Source: an uncultured Bacteroidales bacterium (GTDB lineage Bacteria > Bacteroidota > Bacteroidia > Bacteroidales > Bacteroidaceae). Taken from it: a stretch of DNA of 36,555 nt. Positions 22,082-28,965 of this stretch are shown here, piece after piece (positions within the stretch are counted from its first letter, which is position 1; each line of letters begins with the position of its first letter). Made by a program: the position numbers and the translations under genes. The notes under the pieces are model-generated. The model made no database searches and was not told the DNA's origin. It worked only from the letters and a program-made list of their open reading frames with translations. Location: NCBI GenBank assembly GCA_937898885.1, contig CALDKD010000038.1:1-36555 (forward strand), written 5' to 3'.

Positions 22082-23050
22082 ATGATAAGGTGGGGATTCA
22101 TAGGATGCGGTGAGGTAACCGAGAAAAAAAGCGGTCCGGCTTTCGGACTTGCTGACGGCTCAGCCATCGAGGCTGTAATGAGCAGGGATGCCGCAAAGGC
22201 CGCATCATACGCCGAAAGGCATAAGATAGGAAAATGGTACACAGATGCCCTGGAGCTTATCAATGACCCGGACGTAGATGCGGTATATATTGCTACTCCT
22301 CCATCATCACACGCCACCTACGCGGTTATGTCAATGAAGGCGGGAAAGCCGGTCTATATAGAGAAGCCTATGGCCGCCAGTTACCAGGAGTGTCTTAGAA
22401 TCAACCGAATATCCGAGGAGACAGGAGTGCCTTGCTTTGTGGCATACTACCGTAGATATCTTCCCTACTTTGAGAAAGTAAAGGATTTGTTGCCTGAGAT
22501 AGGAAAGGTCATCAATGTTCAGGTACGCTTTGCCCAACCACCCAAGGAACTTGACTACAAGAGTACAGACCTGCCATGGCGCGTCATACCAGACATCTCA
22601 GGAGGAGGCTACTTCTACGATCTTGCACCGCACCAGATTGATATGCTACAGTTTCTTTTCGGATGCATTCTGGAAGCCAGCGGCGTAAGCACAAACAGAG
22701 CCGGACTATATAAGGCTGAAGACAGTGTGAGTGCCTGCTTCAAATTTGAGGACGGACTAATCGGCTCAGGCTCCTGGTGTTTTGTGGCCGACGAGTCCGC
22801 AAAAGAGGATCGCATTGAGGTGATTGGCGACAAAGGTATGATATGTTTCTCCATATTCACTTTTCAGCCAATAGCTCTTCATAACGAATATGGAAGGACC
22901 GAGTTTGACATTCCGAACCCTACCCACGTTCAGTTTCCTTTGGTTCAATCAGTCGTTGACCATCTGAACGGCAAGTCAACCTGCACCTGCGACGGAACAA
23001 GCGCCACAACCACAAACTGGGTTATGGATAAAATATTAGGGAAAATCTGA
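22082..23050 (+). CDS. Gfo/Idh/MocA-family NAD(P)-dependent oxidoreductase
   Basis: 322 residues from the ATG at 22082, 7 bp after the porin stop; a TTG start 15 bp earlier would overlap the porin gene and is less likely. N-terminal Rossmann fold: WGFIGCGEVTE (4-14) dinucleotide loop, DAVYIATPPSSH (66-77), and the family-defining EKP (94-96). The C-terminal domain has the P-D-I-S-G-G-G-Y-F-Y-D-L-A-P-H-x-I-D segment, with the catalytic His in APHQID. Oxidises or reduces a sugar or cyclitol; the substrate cannot be read from sequence. Last gene of the DUF4468-J-porin unit; faces the FadL-like gene with a 50-bp gap. Confidence 0.88.
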   Translation: MIRWGFIGCGEVTEKKSGPAFGLADGSAIEAVMSRDAAKAASYAERHKIGKWYTDALELINDPDVDAVYIATPPSSHATYAVMSMKAGKPVYIEKPMAASYQECLRINRISEETGVPCFVAYYRRYLPYFEKVKDLLPEIGKVINVQVRFAQPPKELDYKSTDLPWRVIPDISGGGYFYDLAPHQIDMLQFLFGCILEASGVSTNRAGLYKAEDSVSACFKFEDGLIGSGSWCFVADESAKEDRIEVIGDKGMICFSIFTFQPIALHNEYGRTEFDIPNPTHVQFPLVQSVVDHLNGKSTCTCDGTSATTTNWVMDKILGKI

Positions 23051-23100
23051 GCCATTGCCCGGATTTCCCCTAATACATTTAAATAAATACTATTGCTTAC

Positions 23101-24537
23101 TTAGAATGATACTCCGAATGTAACAAATACCTTATGTGTCAGCGTACGGTATTTGGCAAAAGGCTCATCATCATACTCACCCATACTGAAGTCGCTGTTC
23201 TGAATATTCAGCATATAGGCAGCGTCCACATATACTTGCGAGCCATTGGCACTTGGAGCACTGCAGTAACCAATACCGGCAGTAGCGGTATGGGCATCGT
23301 GAATGTTCTCAAACTCAAAATCACTTCTATCCCCATTCAGATTGGTATCGCCAATGAATTCATTCGTATACTTATTCCTGGTACCCAGATATTTTCTCGA
23401 GTCATCCCAGAATCTTGAGAAAGTGTAATTGTATCCGCATCTCAGACTGATTTTGGAGATATTTGTCTCATATCCTACTCTTATGACAGAATAAGGTTTG
23501 TAATGGATATCCGCGCATTGAGTAAGTATCTGCTGACTGCTGATACTCATTGACGTTGAGTTTGATATATTATACTCATACTCCATTCCTATGGCGCTAC
23601 GACCGCTGCTGTAGCCCAGGCTGGCATTCAACGTCCAAGGAGTGGTAAGATGGAAATCAGCATCCCTGTTGAAAATAGTTCCATCCAGTTTCTCACCGCC
23701 ACGTGCATACAGATAATCCGTATAGGCCGCACTCAGACGATAGAATGTAGGAGTCGATATGGAGAGGCCGGCCCTCAGGCCACCGGCCATAGGTCTGACA
23801 ATCACACCCGTCTTCAGATTCCACCCGTAACCGTTCATCGTAAACGCACGGTCAACAGACGTGTAGTCAACCGGCTCCTTGTATCCCAGCTGTCCAGACG
23901 GATAGTAATCGTAGAAATATCCGGTGCTGTTATAATAGGAATTGTAAGCGCCTACCGTCAACCCCCAATAGACACAGTCATAGTGATTGAAGGAAATATT
24001 GAAATCAAACGAATTCACCCTGTTTCTCTGAGTGTCGGAGAAATCGCGGAATACAACAGCTCCTTTTTTGTCCTTGAAGTCGTCGTTACGAAGAAGCATC
24101 CTGTCATAATCCCGCGTACGGTGATAAGAGAAGCCAACGTTCACACTCTTGAGCGATCCGCAGTTGTATGCGGGGAATACCATTACGAAAGAAGCGTTGT
24201 TCACAGCCACCTTCATATCGGTACTGGACTTTGCCGCATCAGATGAGACATTATCCACCCATCCAAGCTTGCCGCCGTTCATCAGCTTGTTCTCACTCCC
24301 TGAGAACGAAAGCGTGATATTCGCGTCACTCTGAACGAAAGTACCTATTCCGGCAGGATTCTTTGAAATGACGGATATGTCACTGCCAAAAGCACCCATC
24401 GCGCCACCCATAGCCACATAACGTGCGGTTCCGTTCAAATCCTCTCCCATAACCTTGATGGCATCATACGAAGTCTGGGCCATCGCCGGTATTGCTGCCA
24501 CGAGAAGGGCATATATTGTAAATACTCTTACTCTCAT
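23101..24537 (-). CDS. FadL/OmpP1-like outer membrane transport protein
   Basis: 478 residues from the ATG at 24535-24537; the frame extends 33 bp further but the signal peptide (about 1-20, ending AMAQ) supports this start. ARYVAMGGAMGAFGSDISVISKNPAGIG (about 37-64) is the typical N-terminal hatch motif of FadL/TodX and PorV-like barrels; the rest is a beta-barrel with alternating aromatic strands and a C-terminal F-x-x-F-G-V-S-F. Bacteroidales homologues are often annotated as hemin receptor or outer-membrane protein transport protein. Probably takes up hydrophobic compounds, or acts in secretion. Starts 43 bp after the Ser-rich gene, so probably co-transcribed with it. Confidence 0.8.
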   Translation of the reverse strand: MRVRVFTIYALLVAAIPAMAQTSYDAIKVMGEDLNGTARYVAMGGAMGAFGSDISVISKNPAGIGTFVQSDANITLSFSGSENKLMNGGKLGWVDNVSSDAAKSSTDMKVAVNNASFVMVFPAYNCGSLKSVNVGFSYHRTRDYDRMLLRNDDFKDKKGAVVFRDFSDTQRNRVNSFDFNISFNHYDCVYWGLTVGAYNSYYNSTGYFYDYYPSGQLGYKEPVDYTSVDRAFTMNGYGWNLKTGVIVRPMAGGLRAGLSISTPTFYRLSAAYTDYLYARGGEKLDGTIFNRDADFHLTTPWTLNASLGYSSGRSAIGMEYEYNISNSTSMSISSQQILTQCADIHYKPYSVIRVGYETNISKISLRCGYNYTFSRFWDDSRKYLGTRNKYTNEFIGDTNLNGDRSDFEFENIHDAHTATAGIGYCSAPSANGSQVYVDAAYMLNIQNSDFSMGEYDDEPFAKYRTLTHKVFVTFGVSF

Positions 24538-24580
24538 ATTATCTGTATTAACTGTTTCACAATACGACACTCACACACTC

Positions 24581-25867
24581 TCAACGGTGTCCGCCACCCA
24601 TATTGCCACCACGCGAGCTGCTGCCGCCTCCACCGCTGCCGCTGCTATGTGAGCTGCTGTATGAGCCACTGCTTGAACTGCCTGAGCTATATGAGTGGCT
24701 ACTAGAGCTGCTGTATGATGAGCCTGATGACGAATACGAGCCGCTTGATGAGGAATAGCCACGTGACGACGAAGAGACAGAGGAGCTGGATCTTGATGAT
24801 GAGGAGCTGCGGCTGACGTTTGAGGATATCGCAGAGCTCACACTGGAGCTGCGGCTTGTGCTGCTGGGACGTGAATATGTAGCCCCTGAGCTGACGCTAC
24901 GGGAAGAGGACGATACAGAACTTGTTCTGGGATTGGATGAGGTTCTTCCCGTGCTGCTGGACGTTGTATTCAGGTTACGTGTTACTGTAGAAGACGTTGA
25001 GCGTCCTGAGACACTGGTCTTTCCATCATTGCGGCTAGCTATGGACGAACGGCTTGATGACTGCGGACTAACCACACGGACTGAGCCATCCGACGAGACA
25101 CTCCTTGAGGTGGAGGTGCGTGCGGCTACCGAAGTGGCCTGACGCAGGTTGCCGGCACTTGGAGATGAGGTTCTCACGCTTTGAGTAGCAACGCTATTGA
25201 TAGCATAGCGTGTCTCGGCTGAGCGGGTAACTCCATTTGTAAGCTTCCGGTCCCAGGAGGGATTGAGCTTCCGGTTCGGAACGAATCCGGCATTGGTTGC
25301 ATACGAGTGTTTTCCTGCGGGATACACATAGTACGACGGAAGGTATGATCCGAACGGTCCATAATACCATCCGCCTACTACTCCGATTCCAACATAGTAA
25401 GAAGGCCAGGAATACCATCCGCTATACCAGGGACCGCCATAGAACCAAGGATCGTACCACGGGTCATAGTACCACGGGTCAAAGATTGTGTAGGCCAGAT
25501 CCCAGTAGAGACGACTTGTGAAAAGCCTGAGGCAAGGACCATGGAATCTTGCCATGCGGATGGCATACTCATAGTCATCTGATGCATCGGAATAGCCTTG
25601 GGCATAGCCGGTATCGACATACACTGTATCGTGTATCATGCCGTCATCATACATAGTGCCGCCAGCTGTGGAATTACTATAACGACGATTGTACGCATCA
25701 ACGTCCATCATTGTGGACGATGAGGCTACCGGTTGTGCCGATACCACAGGAGCAGTCGTTGCTGTCACTGCTGAGGTAGCCGGCCTGCTGGAATAGATAT
25801 CGTTTCTCTGTGCGGAGAGACTTGCGGATACCAGCACTGCCACAAAAAGAAATACAGACTTTCTCAT
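24581..25867 (-). CDS. Secreted low-complexity protein: Trp/Tyr-rich then Ser-rich
   Basis: 428 residues. Signal peptide about 1-19 (LSAQ). Residues about 120-190 hold a dense aromatic block (repeats like DPWYYDPWYDPWF and GGWYYGPFG), and about 230-410 are nearly half serine with runs of SSSRS/SSS and few other residues, ending in GGGGSSSRGG...GGGHR. No enzyme domain. Such Trp/Tyr blocks with Ser/Gly tails occur in Bacteroidetes surface proteins of unknown role; amyloid-like assembly or heavy O-glycosylation are possibilities only. Upstream -7 box TATATTTG at 25903-25910 (minus). Followed by the FadL-like gene. Confidence 0.75.
   Translation of the reverse strand: MRKSVFLFVAVLVSASLSAQRNDIYSSRPATSAVTATTAPVVSAQPVASSSTMMDVDAYNRRYSNSTAGGTMYDDGMIHDTVYVDTGYAQGYSDASDDYEYAIRMARFHGPCLRLFTSRLYWDLAYTIFDPWYYDPWYDPWFYGGPWYSGWYSWPSYYVGIGVVGGWYYGPFGSYLPSYYVYPAGKHSYATNAGFVPNRKLNPSWDRKLTNGVTRSAETRYAINSVATQSVRTSSPSAGNLRQATSVAARTSTSRSVSSDGSVRVVSPQSSSRSSIASRNDGKTSVSGRSTSSTVTRNLNTTSSSTGRTSSNPRTSSVSSSSRSVSSGATYSRPSSTSRSSSVSSAISSNVSRSSSSSRSSSSVSSSSRGYSSSSGSYSSSGSSYSSSSSHSYSSGSSSSGSYSSSHSSGSGGGGSSSRGGNMGGGHR
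24597..25180 (-). repeat. Low-complexity serine-codon tract
   Basis: The segment encoding the Ser-rich tail consists of imperfect short repeats of Ser codons (AGC, TCC, TCA and others) mixed with Arg, Tyr and Gly codons. Codons vary, so it is not a simple tandem repeat, but length change by slippage or recombination is plausible. Confidence 0.6.
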
Positions 25868-25902
25868 AACTCAAACTTTTAAGGTTTCGGATTATTCCAC
25901 TG

Positions 25903-25910
25903 CAAATATA
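25903..25910 (-). promoter_or_regulatory. -7 promoter element of Ser-rich/FadL-like unit
   Basis: TATATTTG on the minus strand matches TAnnTTTG, 35 bp upstream of the ATG at 25867. No clear -33 element. Confidence 0.5.
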
Positions 25911-25946
25911 AATATGGAGAATTATCCTGATGTGGGGAAAATTCCT

Positions 25947-25968
25947 AAAAAAAGAGGGGAAAACCCCT
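25947..25968 (-). terminator. Intrinsic terminator of pfp-GH25 operon
   Basis: On the minus strand: AGGGG-TTTT-CCCCT stem-loop (25955-25968) then C and seven T, starting 8 bp after the GH25 stop codon. The stem is short but all-GC except one pair. Confidence 0.8.
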
Positions 25969-25976
25969 ATTTCAGG

Positions 25977-26909
25977 TCATTCGGCCTTTCTATCCACATC
26001 GCGCACGGCCAGGAGTTTTCTGAAATCACTCATAGTGCCGTTAAATGCGTTCAGATCCGTATATCCGTCAATACCGCTCACACGTCCGCGGTCTGTAAAC
26101 TGCCACAAGGTCCATGCGGCGTCATTATCCGGCTTCTCCACATAATAGTGTGCCATCCAAAACGGATATCCGTTCAACTCAGGTGTGTCAAGGTATCTCT
26201 TTTTAAACTTGTAAGATGTATATATCACCGGCTTGACTCCATAATAACTCTCAAGAATGGCAACGCATTTCAGAATATCTCTTTGGAATTCCTCACGGGA
26301 ATCTCCGTGCTTCTCAACATCCAGCACGGGCGGAAGGTCACCGGCACGCAGCGATACATTGTGAATGAAGAAACCGGCCTGAAGCTCTGGAGGCGTGGAT
26401 GGATTGTAAAAAAGATATGAGCCACAGGACAGCCCCGACTTTCTGGCCTCCTCTATATTATAATCATAATTCTCGTCCTTGAAATTTCCTCCCTCGGTCG
26501 CCTTGATAAAGACAAACCTCAAGGGATACTCATTACCGGAGCACTCAGACACACGGCTCCAGTCAATAAGTCCCTGATGATGCGATACATCTATACCGTA
26601 CAACTCCATGCCACCCGGCATACACACCTCATATTCTTTTGTGCCATAGCAGGGTTTCCATCGGTATGCGTACGGTCTGATAAGCAGGAAATAAGCCCCC
26701 AGCCCCATAAGCAACGCGAAAGAGACGGTAGCTGTCCAGTGAGCCCACAATGGAATATCCTTCTCCACTACGGAAGTGCTCTTGCGCCTGGCTCTGGACT
26801 TTTCCTTTCTCTTTCCGCCACTTAAAGAGGAAGAGGGTCTTCCTTTAGCCGATGGCCGTTTGGAAGACCCTCTTTTCTTACCGGATGACGAATTTCCAGT
26901 CTTGGTCAC
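25977..26909 (-). CDS. Membrane-anchored GH25 lysozyme-like muramidase
   Basis: 310 residues. Residues 1-50 are highly basic (Lys, Arg, Ser: a cytoplasmic tail), 56-78 a transmembrane helix, about 100-305 a GH25 domain: DVSHHQG (107-113), FIKATEG (134-140), the catalytic acidic pair region PVLDVEKHG (194-202) and WQFTDRG with a late D-x-N. Cleaves the beta-1,4 MurNAc-GlcNAc bond in peptidoglycan; type II topology puts the enzyme in the periplasm. Its start overlaps pfp by 4 nt, a common Bacteroidales pairing by juxtaposition rather than pathway. Confidence 0.9.
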   Translation of the reverse strand: MTKTGNSSSGKKRGSSKRPSAKGRPSSSLSGGKRKEKSRARRKSTSVVEKDIPLWAHWTATVSFALLMGLGAYFLLIRPYAYRWKPCYGTKEYEVCMPGGMELYGIDVSHHQGLIDWSRVSECSGNEYPLRFVFIKATEGGNFKDENYDYNIEEARKSGLSCGSYLFYNPSTPPELQAGFFIHNVSLRAGDLPPVLDVEKHGDSREEFQRDILKCVAILESYYGVKPVIYTSYKFKKRYLDTPELNGYPFWMAHYYVEKPDNDAAWTLWQFTDRGRVSGIDGYTDLNAFNGTMSDFRKLLAVRDVDRKAE

Positions 26910-28546
26910 TTATGCTCCAGTTTCAATGTCTTGGTAGGCTGATCGCATACCTCTGACGGGCCAAAGTACTGGATAGGGCCAGGATAAACGAACGATGTCT
27001 CACGGGCCCACTCCTCGCGGTGTGATGCGAACTCCTTGAACGGAGCGCCGTCCAGCTCAACCAGAGCCTTGCGGATAACAGGCTTCATCTCACCGTTACG
27101 CTTCTCCATATTCATCATCATTGTGATAGGAATACCACCGGCAATCCACTCATCGGCAGGAGCCACGGTATTCTTTATTGATGACATATAACCGGTCTTG
27201 CCGGCGGCAATCAGCATTGATGCGTTGTAGCCAAGGCTATAGCAGTAGTCAGCGTCAAAATTAGACGGAGCGGCGCAACGGCCCTCATATCCGAAGAAGT
27301 GATGCTGTGTACCGAACTTACCATTGAACTTACCCTCCTTCTTCCACTCAGCCAGCTTCACGGCTACCATATCGGCAAGAAGCTGCTCAGTCTCAATAAG
27401 TGAGACCTGAACGTTTCCGTGCGGGTCACGCTCAAGAGCAAGCTGACGGCTTACGCCTGCGGGAAGGCTGTTGAAAATAGCCGCATTGACAGCAGACAGG
27501 TGAGATGCGATATATGCGATCTTCTCGTCTGCGCTGATCTGGTCAAACTCAGCCTGATTGGCGGCGATAAGGTCATTCAGCTCTGAGATAAGCTTCTTTA
27601 TGGCAGGAATGAACTCAATCAGTCCCTCCGGAACCAGAACGATACCGTAATTCAGGCCGCGTGACGCACGCTCAGCCACAACACCTGCGATGTAATTCAC
27701 TATATCATCCAGAGTCTGGTTCTTTGCCTCAACCTCCTCACCGATAAGGGTGATGTTCGGCTGCGTCTGCAGGGCGCACTCCAGAGTCACGTGGCTCGCG
27801 CTACGGCCCATCAATTTGATGAAATGCCAGTACTTCTTTGCTGAGTTGCAGTCACGCTCAATGTTTCCGATAACCTCAGAATACACCTTGGTAGCGGTAT
27901 CGAAGCCAAAAGAGGTCTCAATCTCGGAGTTCTTCAGATCGCCGTCGATGGTCTTCGGGCAGCCTATTACCTGAACAGCGGCATTGATAGCCTTGTAGTA
28001 CTCTGCCAGAACGCAGGCATTTGTATTGGAGTCATCACCGCCGATAATTACCAGAGCCTTGATATCAAGCTCCTTCAGAATCTCCAGACCCTTGTCAAAC
28101 TGATCCTTCTTCTCAAGTTTGGTACGGCCTGAGCCGATGATGTCAAAACCGCCTGTATTGCGGTACTCATCAATGATATCGGCAGTCAGCTCAACATAAT
28201 TGTGGTCAACCAGACCTCCAGGACCCAGAAGGAAGCCATACAGCTTATTATCCTTGTTCAGGGCCTTGAGGCCGTCAAACAGACCGGCAATCACATTGTG
28301 GCCGCCAGGAGCCTGTCCGCCGGAAAGGATTACGCCGGCATTGATGCTTTTCTTAAAAGACTCGCCCTGAGCAACCTCAAAGCGCAGATACGGCATGCCG
28401 TATGTGTTGGGGAACAGTCTCTTAACCTCTTCCTGATCTGCCACTGACTGTGTGGGGGCACCCTCAACAGCCTTCAGAGCGCCACGCAAAGCCTTAGGAA
28501 GTTTTGGCTGATAGGCGGCACGAGCGATTTGTAAAGCACTTTTCAT
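26906..28546 (-). CDS. pfp: Pyrophosphate--fructose-6-phosphate 1-phosphotransferase
   Basis: 546 residues from the ATG at 28544-28546; an upstream in-frame ATG at 28576 adds ten residues and would leave no space after the promoter's -7 box. Long PFP clade. GGQAPGGHN (76-84), GGDDSNTN (169-176) and PKTIDGD (197-203): Asp in GGDD in place of Gly, and Lys in PKTIDGD, are the marks of PPi rather than ATP use. Catalyses the reversible phosphorylation of fructose 6-phosphate by pyrophosphate in glycolysis and gluconeogenesis. A good promoter lies 41 bp upstream; translation couples to the GH25 gene by a 4-nt overlap. Confidence 0.95.
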   Translation of the reverse strand: MKSALQIARAAYQPKLPKALRGALKAVEGAPTQSVADQEEVKRLFPNTYGMPYLRFEVAQGESFKKSINAGVILSGGQAPGGHNVIAGLFDGLKALNKDNKLYGFLLGPGGLVDHNYVELTADIIDEYRNTGGFDIIGSGRTKLEKKDQFDKGLEILKELDIKALVIIGGDDSNTNACVLAEYYKAINAAVQVIGCPKTIDGDLKNSEIETSFGFDTATKVYSEVIGNIERDCNSAKKYWHFIKLMGRSASHVTLECALQTQPNITLIGEEVEAKNQTLDDIVNYIAGVVAERASRGLNYGIVLVPEGLIEFIPAIKKLISELNDLIAANQAEFDQISADEKIAYIASHLSAVNAAIFNSLPAGVSRQLALERDPHGNVQVSLIETEQLLADMVAVKLAEWKKEGKFNGKFGTQHHFFGYEGRCAAPSNFDADYCYSLGYNASMLIAAGKTGYMSSIKNTVAPADEWIAGGIPITMMMNMEKRNGEMKPVIRKALVELDGAPFKEFASHREEWARETSFVYPGPIQYFGPSEVCDQPTKTLKLEHK

Positions 28547-28586
28547 TTCTATACCTGTTAATAAATTTGGATTCATTCTGATAGTG

Positions 28587-28618
28587 CAAATTTCGCCAAA
28601 AAAGCAGAAGTGAGCAAA
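28587..28618 (-). promoter_or_regulatory. Promoter of pfp operon
   Basis: Minus strand TTTG (28615-28618), 20 bp, GAAATTTG (28587-28594): -33 exact, -7 with one mismatch (GA for TA). Predicted start near 28581, leader about 35 nt. Confidence 0.65.
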
Positions 28619-28626
28619 CTTTTACC

Positions 28627-28634
28627 TATTTTTG
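28627..28634 (+). promoter_or_regulatory. -7 promoter element of the small protein/amidase unit
   Basis: TATTTTTG matches TAnnTTTG, 30 bp before the ATG at 28665. It lies within 10 bp of the divergent pfp -33 box, so the two promoters nearly abut and could compete. Confidence 0.5.
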
Positions 28635-28664
28635 TGTTCAGTAAAAACCATAACAGCTACGACT

Positions 28665-28943
28665 ATGGCAAGCAGAAAGGATTTGAAGAAAAACGTGAGC
28701 TGCATTATCAGCGAGCTTCTCACCGAGTGTCTCATCCGCAGAGAGTACGTTCCGGGAACAGACAAGGAAACGGTTGACTCCATCATATCGGAACTGATTG
28801 AGGCCGATGAGGATTTCACCTGCCGTATCAGCCACACAGAGCCGGGAATGGCCGCAAAGGCATACTATCGTGCGTTCTACTCGGACTTCAACAAGAAGAT
28901 TGAGGAGCTGATAGGCAAGATAGAGAAGCTTGGCGCGAGATAA
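28665..28943 (+). CDS. Small conserved Bacteroidales protein of unknown function
   Basis: 92 residues from the ATG at 28665. Mostly alpha-helical and charged: MASRKDLKKNVSCIISELLTEC at the start, DEDFTCRISHTEPG in the middle, and a Lys/Glu-rich helix at the end (FNKKIEELIGKIEKL). No signal peptide or membrane segment, so cytosolic. I do not recognise a functional family. It precedes the large amidase gene by 22 bp and probably shares its promoter. Confidence 0.65.
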   Translation: MASRKDLKKNVSCIISELLTECLIRREYVPGTDKETVDSIISELIEADEDFTCRISHTEPGMAAKAYYRAFYSDFNKKIEELIGKIEKLGAR

Positions 28944-28965
28944 CAGGTACCGCAAATCTGTTCTT

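Noticed and set aside
23039..23071. Imperfect hairpin (GGGAAAATC...GGATTTCCC) between the convergent oxidoreductase and FadL-like genes as a terminator
   Set aside because: The stem is bulged, overlaps the stop codon region and lacks a T-run.
24858..25142. Open frame on the plus strand opposite the Ser-rich gene, rich in Leu/Glu/Val
   Set aside because: It is the complement of repetitive Ser codons; composition is explained by the real gene, and it has no start signal or family match.
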